DNA of 6,420 nucleotides from Bacteroidota bacterium (GTDB taxonomy: Bacteria; Bacteroidota; Bacteroidia; AKYH767-A; JABDAW01), in contig JAHEYM010000242.1 in NCBI GenBank assembly GCA_023251595.1, positions 1 to 6,420 of the forward strand, given 5' to 3'. How positions within the stretch are numbered: position 1 is the stretch's first letter; each line of letters starts with the position of its first letter. The translations under genes were made by a program, and so were the position numbers. The notes under the pieces were generated by a model, which made no database searches, had not been told where the DNA came from, and worked only from the letters and a program-made list of their open reading frames with translations. Shown piece by piece: positions 1 to 4,989 of the stretch.

Positions 1-772
1 ATTTCACTTTGAGAAGATGCGCGTAATTAAAACCGACCAGGTCATTCACTTTTTTTGTCATCCTGTTCAATTCACTGAAGTCGTTGATCGCGACTTCGAA
101 TCCACCGACCTCATTCGTTTCCCATCCATTAAGACGCACGATCTGATTAATGTCGGCGAGGATAAACTTGCCATCCAACTCAGCAATTCCGGTTTCATAA
201 ATACCTTCAACATGAAAATCCATGACCGTTTGCGTACCATTCTGGATGAAGAACATCAACATTTTATCACCCAACTTAATCTTCAATTTCTGAGCAAGGG
301 CGCGGGAGATGACGGTGCTTTTGAGACGTGTGGAATCATTAACCTGAAAGATTTTCCCTTCCACAATCTTACTTTGAAAGAAAGACCAGTCGAAATCGCT
401 GCCGATTCCTTTCACCACAGCACCTTCAAAGAACTCATCGGTTTTGATGATACCGAACTTGTTTGCGAACGCCTGCACATGTTTCACACCGGGCAGATTT
501 CTTATTTGGGGGAGAAAAGTTTGATCCTTTTCTATGGGAGTAGATTCGTAATTATGATTGGCGTCGAAATTTGAAATTTGAATATGAGAGCCGAAACCGA
601 TAACTTTATCCCGAATCTCGCGCTGAAAACCCGTCACGATGGAAATAGAGAGAATGATAACTGCGATTCCAAGCGCCACTCCACTAATCGCGATAATGAC
701 GATAGGACGGGAGACGGAGCCGGTTTGTTTGCCGGAGACGATCTTTCGGGCGATATAGAGTTCGTAGTTCAA
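1..772 (-). CDS. FtsX/LolE-family ABC transporter permease, N-terminal part (3' end outside window)
   Basis: The minus strand reads open from an in-frame stop just upstream of 781 to the window edge, giving about 257 codons. The product starts LNYELYIARKIVSG, then has a hydrophobic helix at about residues 25-46 (PIVIIAISGVALGIAVIIL), the typical phrase SIVTGFQREIRDKVIGFGSHI, and a long extracytoplasmic region with FtsX/MacB periplasmic-core features (SRALAQKLKIKLGDK, VEGIYETGIAELD). This is the layout of LolC/LolE-type permeases: TM1, large periplasmic domain, then three C-terminal helices that would lie outside the window. Family members work with a LolD/FtsE-like ATPase at the inner membrane, often in lipoprotein release; the exact substrate cannot be read here. 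There is no ATG. TTG at 772-770 matches the usual MN-x-x-x-F/Y-IA-[RK] start; ATT at 781 is the only other nearby option. The family call is firm; the start is less so. Confidence 0.88.
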   Translation of the reverse strand, partial: MNYELYIARKIVSGKQTGSVSRPIVIIAISGVALGIAVIILSISIVTGFQREIRDKVIGFGSHIQISNFDANHNYESTPIEKDQTFLPQIRNLPGVKHVQAFANKFGIIKTDEFFEGAVVKGIGSDFDWSFFQSKIVEGKIFQVNDSTRLKSTVISRALAQKLKIKLGDKMLMFFIQNGTQTVMDFHVEGIYETGIAELDGKFILADINQIVRLNGWETNEVGGFEVAINDFSELNRMTKKVNDLVGFNYAHLLKVK

Positions 773-777
773 GAATG

Positions 778-785
778 CAATGTTA
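778..785 (-). promoter_or_regulatory. Candidate -7 box for the permease gene (TAACATTG)
   Basis: On the minus strand TAACATTG matches the Bacteroidota -7 consensus TAnnTTTG at all but one fixed position. Five bases separate it from the proposed TTG start, the same gap as between the -7 box and ATG of the sigma factor gene at 4990. If it is used, the transcript would begin at or next to the start codon. No clear -33 TTG was seen at the usual distance, so this stays tentative. Confidence 0.35.
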
Positions 786-805
786 GTGATTAGTTAAATT
801 ATGCG

Positions 806-2032
806 ATGAAAAATATGAGAATAACATTTCCGATCCTTTTCCTGTTCATGGGACTTTTATCATGTGCGCAAACGCCACCACAAGGTTTGAAAGAAATTAA
901 GTCGAAAGGAAAAAACGATGTTCCGATAGTTCCGGGAGCACAACGAACAAGTGCATACATTCCGAAAATATCAGGAAAGGCGGTTGCGATTGTTGCGAAT
1001 CAAACTGCAACAGTTGGAACTTTACATTTGGTTGACAGTCTCCAACATCTCGGAATTAATATTAAAAAAGTTTTTGCGCCAGAGCATGGTTTCAGGGGCG
1101 ATATTGAGGGAGGAGAAAAGTTTTCGAATTATAAAGATGCGAAAAGCGGTTTGCAGGTAATTTCTCTATATGGAAATCACACCGCTCCAACTGCTGCGGA
1201 ATTAACAGATGTTGACGTTGTAATTTTTGATATTCAGGATGTAGGTGTTCGATTTTATACGTATTTAAGTACGCTTCATTACGTGATGCAATCGTGTGCA
1301 GAGAATAATAAAATATTGATGATTTTAGACCGACCGAATCCGAATGGATTTTATGTGGATGGTCCCGTGTTGGATATGAATTATGCGAGTTTCGTTGGAG
1401 TTGATCCGGTTCCTGTTGTGCATGGTTGTACGATGGGAGAAATGGCAAAAATGATTAATGGTGAAAAATGGTTGAAGAACGGAGTTCAGTGTACGATCGA
1501 TGTAATTCCCTGTACAGGATGGACACATTCAGATTTCTACATACCTCCGATTCCTCCTTCACCAAACCTCAGAACACTTGCAGCTATATACTTATATCCA
1601 TCGCTTGGATTATTTGAAGGCACGATGGTGAGTGTTGGAAGGGGAACAGATCAGCCATTCGAAACGATTGGCTTTCCGGGGTTCAAGAATGGCACATTAA
1701 AATTCACACCAAAAAGTATGAGAGGTATAGCGGAGCATCCACCTTATTTAGAAACAGAATGTAAAGGAATTAATTTAAGACAATTTGGTGAAGTATATAT
1801 AAGAAATATAAAATCGCTTTATTTATTTTGGTTGAAAGGAATGTACGAAGATTATCCTGAGAAAACGAAATATTTTAATTCGTATTTTAATTCGCTGGCA
1901 GGAAATAATAAATTGCAGGATCAGGTGATAACGGGAAAGAGTGAAGAAGAGATTCGGAAATCGTGGGAGCCGGAGTTAGGGAAATATAAAGAGATGCGGA
2001 AGAAGTATTTGCTGTATCCGGATTTTGAGTAA
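806..2032 (+). CDS. DUF1343 / NamZ-family lipoprotein, probable exo-beta-N-acetylmuramidase
   Basis: This is a complete 408-residue protein of normal family length. Residues 1-20 form a lipoprotein signal peptide (MKNMRITFPILFLFMGLLSC, lipobox LLSC, acylated Cys20), so the protein should be anchored in the periplasm or at the outer membrane. The DUF1343 domain starts near residue 57 and shows the family hallmarks FAPEHGFRG (90-98), DIQDVGVRFYTY (142-153) and LDRPNP (174-179). Characterised members (NamZ/YbbC of Bacillus subtilis, glycoside hydrolase family GH171) remove terminal MurNAc from peptidoglycan fragments. A role in wall recycling is therefore inferred from the family. ATG 806 is the first in-frame start after a stop; ATG 815 would also leave a working signal peptide. 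The gene is divergent from the permease with a 33-bp gap. No TAnnTTTG box is seen before it. The stop codon at 2030-2032 overlaps the left arm of a long inverted repeat. Confidence 0.92.
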   Translation: MKNMRITFPILFLFMGLLSCAQTPPQGLKEIKSKGKNDVPIVPGAQRTSAYIPKISGKAVAIVANQTATVGTLHLVDSLQHLGINIKKVFAPEHGFRGDIEGGEKFSNYKDAKSGLQVISLYGNHTAPTAAELTDVDVVIFDIQDVGVRFYTYLSTLHYVMQSCAENNKILMILDRPNPNGFYVDGPVLDMNYASFVGVDPVPVVHGCTMGEMAKMINGEKWLKNGVQCTIDVIPCTGWTHSDFYIPPIPPSPNLRTLAAIYLYPSLGLFEGTMVSVGRGTDQPFETIGFPGFKNGTLKFTPKSMRGIAEHPPYLETECKGINLRQFGEVYIRNIKSLYLFWLKGMYEDYPEKTKYFNSYFNSLAGNNKLQDQVITGKSEEEIRKSWEPELGKYKEMRKKYLLYPDFE

Positions 2033-2077
2033 TTAGGAATGAGGAATTAGGAATTAGGAGAAAAATGGAACACGCTC

Positions 2078-2146
2078 GCCTGCCGAAGCAACGGGTAGGT
2101 ATGGGATGACACGTTTGCCTGCCATAGCGAAGCGAAGGCATGGGAT
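2078..2146. repeat. Two 30-bp direct repeat units sharing both ends
   Basis: Units at 2078-2107 and 2117-2146 both start GCCTGCC and end ATGGGAT and have the same length, but their 16-base centres differ. The first can pair GCCTGCC with GGTAGGT (with G-U pairs) and the second GCCT with AGGC. They therefore look like two diverged copies of a small palindromic element, 39 bp apart start to start. Confidence 0.55.
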
Positions 2147-2212
2147 TAGACAGATTAAATCAGTGGGGATTCGAAGAATTGGAATCTGTGTTTACTCTGA
2201 GAAAAATAATTT

Positions 2213-2386
2213 GCTCACAGATCGCTCAGATTTTCACAGATAAAATCTTGACGAGAAAAAAGATTTGAGCGTTGAATAAATGAATATTTATCTGTGTTTA
2301 TCTGTGTGATTTGCGAGAAAAATTGTTGGTTTTGGGCTCGCGCAGATAGACGCAGATTACAGCTTGCGAGAAAAAAGATTTGGACG
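2213..2386. repeat. Degenerate CAGAT / GAGAAAAAAGATTTG repeat cluster
   Basis: CGAGAAAAAAGATTTG occurs exactly at 2252-2267 and again at 2367-2382, 115 bp apart. Each copy is preceded by a stretch rich in CAGAT (2213-2239 and 2336-2362) that starts GCTC and ends ACAG. Two tandem TTTATCTGTG copies lie between them at 2287-2306. The arrangement suggests an imperfect local duplication of a unit of about 60 bp. CACAGAT/CGCAGAT repeats of this kind are common between genes in environmental Bacteroidota, as far as I recall. Confidence 0.55.
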
Positions 2387-2480
2387 ATTATGTCTAAGGC
2401 ACACAAGAACCACGTTCTCCTTCGCCCCAGCCTGAAGTCTGAGGTTATTCCTTCACTCCTTCATTCCTTCCCTCTTCCCT

Positions 2481-2502
2481 CCTTCGCTTCGCTACGGCGG
2501 GC
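2481..2502 (-). repeat. Copy of the TAGCGAAGCGAAGG dispersed repeat
   Basis: Read on the minus strand this stretch has the core TAGCGAAGCGAAGG preceded by GCCCGCCG. It is an inverted copy of 2117-2138, differing at two positions. A rearranged relative lies at 2986-3009 after ssrA. Confidence 0.6.
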
Positions 2503-2554
2503 AAGGTACTCCTTTTCTCCTCATTCCTAATTCGTAATTCCTAATTTATTGTCG

Positions 2555-2562
2555 TATATTTG
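2555..2562 (+). promoter_or_regulatory. Candidate -7 promoter element of ssrA (TATATTTG)
   Basis: TATATTTG fits the Bacteroidota -7 consensus TAnnTTTG at every fixed position. It ends 15 bp before the mature 5' end of tmRNA, leaving room for a start site near 2568 and a short 5' leader to be trimmed by RNase P. No good -33 TTG was found at the usual spacing; that region is the AT-rich right arm of the inverted repeat. Confidence 0.65.
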
Positions 2563-2577
2563 CACAACTCACAACTC

Positions 2578-2971
2578 GGGGCCGACAGGAATTGACAGCA
2601 GGTTAAACGGGTATGTAAGCATGCCGGGCGTTGTAAGAATAGCCCGTCCCGCAAGGGGTTCTGAAGCAATTCGGAACAAACTCAACTTTCAACTGCCTAA
2701 CTGGCAACTATCAAGTATCACTCGCTGCTTAATCAGAGATTAAGTAGTTAGTCACTTCGGGGAGACCATTTCTGGGGGTATCCCGATCGAAGTGTCGCAA
2801 ACCCGGGATAGGATGAATGGAGTTCCGACATTCATACGAAACCAAAGGAACTAAGGTTGATGAACGCCGGTGTCAGGCAAGCATCTTCCCGACAATTCAA
2901 CAGACACTATGCATGTAGAAAGCGTATTCATTGTCTGTCTGGACGAGGGTTCAAATCCCTCCGGCTCCACC
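2578..2971 (+). ncRNA. ssrA: Transfer-messenger RNA (tmRNA, SsrA)
   Basis: The complete one-piece tmRNA is about 394 nt and rescues ribosomes stalled on broken mRNAs together with SmpB. The 5' end GGGGCCGACAGGAATTGACA and the 3' end CGGCTCCACC form the tRNA-like acceptor stem (GGGGCCG with CGGCTCC, one G-U pair). The T arm is GAGGG-TTCAAAT-CCCTC at 2945-2961. The discriminator A2969 and CC are encoded but the last A is not (2972 is T), so CCA addition must finish the end. The tag frame runs 2703-2732 from resume codon GGC to TAA and encodes GNYQVSLAA. The stop lies in a hairpin with perfect CTTAATC/GATTAAG arms, as expected for helix 5, and several pseudoknot-like pairings flank the tag. The gene has its own promoter and is convergent with the minus-strand gene ending at 3018. 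Confidence 0.97.
2703..2732 (+). other. tmRNA proteolysis-tag reading frame (GNYQVSLAA, stop TAA)
   Basis: The codons GGC AAC TAT CAA GTA TCA CTC GCT GCT are followed by TAA. The final LAA is the ClpXP degradation signal shared by most tags. Gly as first tag residue, preceded by AACT, fits Bacteroidota tmRNAs. The middle (NYQVS) departs from the GENNYALAA or GETNYALAA style tags I recall from that phylum. Which codon is the true resume codon is inferred from position and context. Confidence 0.75.
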
Positions 2972-2980
2972 TTTAATTTC

Positions 2981-3015
2981 AGCACCCGCCGAGGCGTAGC
3001 GAAGGAGGGTGTGCT
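2981..3015. terminator. Repeat-derived hairpin between ssrA and the convergent gene, possible two-way terminator
   Basis: AGCACCC at 2981-2987 can pair with GGGTGTGCT at 3007-3015 (with a small bulge), enclosing a loop that carries a relative of the TAGCGAAGGAGG dispersed repeat. It begins 10 bp after the tmRNA 3' end and ends 3 bp before the stop codon of the minus-strand gene. It is in the right place to end both transcripts. A T-rich stretch follows on the plus strand, but there is no clean U run, so the function is inferred. Confidence 0.45.
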
Positions 3016-3017
3016 TG

Positions 3018-3326
3018 TTATCGCTTATTCACTTTTGTTATTTTCTCAATTCTGAGATCGAGAGGCAGAGAACCGGATTTTAATATATTAGCTAATTCTT
3101 TACATTCTTCGAGCGTAAAGTTAACGGTAATGCTGGACTTTCCATTCGGTATTTCTGACATTACACGTGGTGCAGAAAAAACCTGATCATCATATATTAT
3201 TGCCAAAGATTGACCAATATTATTTTTTGTTAAATCTGCCCATCGTTGATGATACTCGGGTTTCAATATATAATTTATTTCAAGGTAACCGTATTTAGAT
3301 GTGGAAACATTCGCATCTGAAATCAT
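3018..3326 (-). pseudogene. C-terminal part of a SecD-P1-like lipoprotein, cut off by an in-frame stop
   Basis: The 102 residues from ATG 3326 match the second half of the SecD first periplasmic domain. LEINYILKPEYHQRWADLT (15-33) corresponds to the SecD 'vsf..f..eGa..fa.lT' segment. It is followed by NNIGQSLAIIYDDQVFSAP (35-53) and NFTLEECKELANILKSGSLP (69-88), close to the SecD pattern 'iG..lAi.ldg.v.saP ... F..eeA..La..L.sGaLP'. The protein ends there, with none of the SecD/SecF membrane helices. The frame is the same as that of the upstream half at 3357-3992 and stays open back to the TAA at 3359-3357, giving 10 extra codons before ATG 3326. Homology therefore starts upstream of any start codon. 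This is best seen as the rest of a broken gene, though reinitiation at 3326 or readthrough is possible. Confidence 0.8.
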
Positions 3327-3356
3327 ATCAGAAGTAATACTTTTATCCTTGGGTGT

Positions 3357-3992
3357 TTACTTAATAGCAATTAATGAATACATATTATTTTTCGGTTCTC
3401 TTTGCCATTTGCAATCAAAGGCAGGCGGAAATAATTCAGCAAATTCTTTAAAATGAATAATAGAATAAACCAACGCAGTGTCATCGGATTTAGAATATCC
3501 AATGACGGGGCCCACCAAAAGAATGCTATCATTCGCGATAGAGGGCTTCAAAATTCCAAACAATGGAGAATCAACTGTCTTCAGCTTTGAAGCAAGAGGA
3601 TTTGTAGGGACATGAAAACTATAATTGTGATTTTTAATCAATTTATTATTTACAACAAACAGGCATTTATAAATCGTTCGGTTGTCGTATGTTTCCAGAA
3701 TTTCCAGATTGCCTTTTGTTTGTATCAGATTTTTAAATAAAGTTGAATCTTCAACCAAAGGCAACTTTATCTGAATACCTTTTTTATCATCATTTAATGC
3801 AACACTCGGATTATTTCGGGAATAGGAATTTATTCTGGTTTGCAGAATACCAATTGCTGATTTAATATTATTATCTGAGGGATTGACATCCGTAATGGCT
3901 ACATCTATGAGAAGTCCGCCGGATTTCTCAATGGTCTTTGTCTGACAGGAATAAAAAATTAATGGAAACAGAAATACTAAATACTTTTTCAT
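3357..3992 (-). CDS. SecD-P1-like lipoprotein, N-terminal part ending at a premature TAA
   Basis: The 211 residues start with a lipoprotein signal (MKKYLVFLFPLIFYSC, Cys16, a loose lipobox FYSC), so the product should be a periplasmic or membrane-anchored lipoprotein. Residues 43-80 (LQTRINSYSRNNPSV, then IQIKLP) match the SecD P1 segment 'lr.Rid..gv.ep.iq..g..ri.vqlPG', and LIQTKGNLEILETYD follows it as in SecD. SecD normally has six membrane helices and helps pull proteins through SecYEG. This paralogue has none, so it is probably not a working SecDF subunit; its role is unknown. The stop at 3359-3357 comes after YSLIAIK, exactly where SecD-like proteins continue, and the downstream half is in the same frame. 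ATG 3992 is preferred; TTG 4007 is also in frame but falls inside a -7 box. It lies 39 bp after the SUMF1-like gene on the same strand. Confidence 0.8.
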   Translation of the reverse strand: MKKYLVFLFPLIFYSCQTKTIEKSGGLLIDVAITDVNPSDNNIKSAIGILQTRINSYSRNNPSVALNDDKKGIQIKLPLVEDSTLFKNLIQTKGNLEILETYDNRTIYKCLFVVNNKLIKNHNYSFHVPTNPLASKLKTVDSPLFGILKPSIANDSILLVGPVIGYSKSDDTALVYSIIHFKEFAELFPPAFDCKWQREPKNNMYSLIAIK

Positions 3993-4004
3993 AATTTGTT
4001 TATG

Positions 4005-4012
4005 CAAAAGTA
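4005..4012 (-). promoter_or_regulatory. -7 promoter element of the SecD-like gene (TACTTTTG)
   Basis: On the minus strand TACTTTTG matches TAnnTTTG at all fixed positions. Twelve bases separate it from ATG 3992, so the predicted 5' leader is only a few bases long. It suggests that the gene can be transcribed on its own as well as by readthrough from the upstream SUMF1-like gene. Confidence 0.5.
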
Positions 4013-4031
4013 CTTATTAAAAACGAGCAAT

Positions 4032-4793
4032 TTATTCCGCTAAAACTACTCTGAAACCATAATTAATATAATGAACAATTGGCGTATCATTACTTCTATG
4101 TCCGACACGACTCTCAAAGTCAAAACCGGCAAAACTTCCGCCACGGAGTACACGCGATTCACCGGAAAGAGGTCCTATAGGATTTGAAGCCTGACTCTTT
4201 TTATAATATGTTTCGTCATACCAATCGCTGCACCATTCGAGCGCATTACCACTCATATCAAATATTCCAAGTTCATTCGGTTTTTTAGAAGCTGTGGGGT
4301 GAATTTGTTTTGAAGAATTTTCACTATACCAGCAAACTGCATTTATTGTATCATTTCCACTATATTTGTTATCCTTGCTAAGTTTACCTCCACGAGCAGC
4401 ATACTCCCATTCTGCTTCGGTTGGTAAACGATAATTTTTCCCGGTTTTTTTACCCAGCCATGCGCAATAAGCAACTGCATCGTCCCAACTGGTATTTACG
4501 ATAGGATAATTATCGACCCAATCCCATTTAGGAGTCGTTGGCATTGCGCGTTTAGTGTCGATGCAAAATTCACGATATTGTGCAACCGTCGTTTCTGTAT
4601 TTGCAATATTAAAAGTCTTGAGCTCTACTTTATGTATTGGTTCTGATGGATTTACACCAACATATTCTTCCTGATCATCGCCCATTTCAAAAGTAGAACC
4701 TTCGACTTTTATCATTTCGGGGTAGTTCTGAGCTTTGGTCGGCAGTACGATTATCAGGCATAATACAATTACGAGAGGTAGATTTTTTTTCAT
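4032..4793 (-). CDS. Secreted SUMF1/formylglycine-generating-enzyme-fold protein, probably non-catalytic
   Basis: The product is 253 residues with a Sec signal peptide (about 1-21, cleavage after PTKA). The mature part is one FGE-sulfatase domain (PF03781): FEMGDD (35-40), ETTVAQYREFC (67-77), NTSWDDAVAYCAWLG (100-114), RLPTEAEWEYAARGG (122-136), FDMSGNALEWCSDWYD, then RVLRGGSFAGFDFESRVGHR and the end GFRVVLAE. True FGEs oxidise a sulfatase Cys to formylglycine using two C-terminal cysteines in the stretch after RGGS. Here that stretch (from residue 217) has no Cys. The protein therefore more likely uses the fold for binding or structure in the periplasm, as in many Bacteroidota paralogues such as the GldJ/GldK group; that comparison is only by fold. 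No sulfatase gene lies nearby. It precedes the SecD-like gene and is divergent from the ECF sigma factor. Confidence 0.9.
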   Translation of the reverse strand: MKKNLPLVIVLCLIIVLPTKAQNYPEMIKVEGSTFEMGDDQEEYVGVNPSEPIHKVELKTFNIANTETTVAQYREFCIDTKRAMPTTPKWDWVDNYPIVNTSWDDAVAYCAWLGKKTGKNYRLPTEAEWEYAARGGKLSKDNKYSGNDTINAVCWYSENSSKQIHPTASKKPNELGIFDMSGNALEWCSDWYDETYYKKSQASNPIGPLSGESRVLRGGSFAGFDFESRVGHRSNDTPIVHYINYGFRVVLAE

Positions 4794-4812
4794 GGAAGCA
4801 GGAATATTTCCG

Positions 4813-4820
4813 CAAATTAA
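4813..4820 (-). promoter_or_regulatory. Candidate -7 box of the SUMF1-like gene (TTAATTTG)
   Basis: On the minus strand TTAATTTG differs from TAnnTTTG at one position and lies 19 bp before ATG 4793. The palindrome at 4843-4856 would be centred about 43 bp upstream of the implied start site. The surroundings are very AT-rich, so a chance match cannot be excluded. Confidence 0.3.
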
Positions 4821-4842
4821 TAACTAATAATTCTTTAATTAA

Positions 4843-4856
4843 ATGACTTTAGTCAT
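4843..4856. promoter_or_regulatory. Perfect 14-bp palindrome ATGACTTTAGTCAT, possible Crp/Fnr-type operator
   Basis: The arms ATGACT and AGTCAT flank TT in the region between the divergent SUMF1-like and sigma factor genes. Read as TGAC-N4-GTCA it has the half-site geometry of Fnr/Dnr-type boxes (TTGAT-N4-ATCAA). No regulator gene lies in the window, so the assignment is inference only. Confidence 0.3.
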
Positions 4857-4976
4857 GTTATGCGACAGAAAAATGAGAATAAACAGGGGATGTAATATTT
4901 ATTCCAACATTCTTTTGAAAAAATTAAAATATCCGTCATTCTCATTCGTCTTGATGTGTATGGAGGATATTTCGCT

Positions 4977-4984
4977 TACTTTTG
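4977..4984 (+). promoter_or_regulatory. -7 promoter element of the ECF sigma factor gene (TACTTTTG)
   Basis: TACTTTTG fits TAnnTTTG fully and ends 5 bp before ATG 4990, implying a transcript that starts at or within a base or two of the start codon. A TTG at 4951-4953 is 23 bp upstream, slightly further than the usual -33 spacing. The box is the main reason for choosing ATG 4990. Confidence 0.5.
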
Positions 4985-4989
4985 AAACC

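Larger units (their letters stand above)
2031..2546. repeat. Gene-free 516-bp repeat block bounded by 30-bp inverted repeats
   Basis: No credible gene lies between the namZ-family stop and the ssrA promoter. The block is bounded by arms at 2031-2060 and 2517-2546 that are inverted copies, with 27 of 30 positions matching by hand alignment; both are built from the unit GAATTAGGAAT. Inside lies a second inverted pair, 2117-2138 with 2481-2502 (20 of 22 matching, shared core TAGCGAAGCGAAGG). Further in, CACAGATAAA at 2235-2244 is inverted relative to two tandem TTTATCTGTG copies at 2287-2306. A polypyrimidine run spans about 2449-2485. There is no transposase and no obvious target-site duplication. 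It may be a MITE-like or extragenic palindromic element, or simply a sink for dispersed repeats. Confidence 0.7.

Noticed and set aside
17..574. Plus-strand open frame of 185 codons
   Set aside because: It lies fully opposite the permease gene, whose minus-strand product has clear FtsX/LolE-family features; the plus-strand protein looks like a random antisense reading.
578..793. Plus-strand open frame of 71 codons
   Set aside because: Also antisense to the permease; its product is low in hydrophobic residues and resembles nothing known.
951..1528. Short frames on both strands inside the namZ-family gene
   Set aside because: They overlap a complete, well-supported DUF1343 gene and have no family signs of their own.
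2215..2530. Open frames on both strands in the repeat block
   Set aside because: They run through dispersed repeats and polypyrimidine tracts, giving biased, repetitive proteins without domains.
2031..2546. CRISPR array
   Set aside because: The repeats differ in sequence, length and orientation and lack regular spacers.
2941..2971. Possible separate tRNA 3' end (T arm and acceptor)
   Set aside because: No D arm or anticodon arm precedes it; the acceptor pairs with 2578-2584, so it is the tRNA-like end of tmRNA.
2549..3055. Short plus-strand frames over the tmRNA
   Set aside because: The DNA is explained by ssrA; the first frame just runs into the real tag codons and the second crosses the tRNA-like 3' end.
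3993..4007. TTG start five codons upstream of the SecD-like lipoprotein
   Set aside because: The TTG lies within a perfect TACTTTTG -7 box, and ATG 3992 gives a cleaner signal peptide.
4843..4989. Longer N-terminus of the sigma factor from ATG 4843
   Set aside because: The extra 49 residues do not resemble a sigma factor, contain an operator-like palindrome and would include the -7 promoter box.
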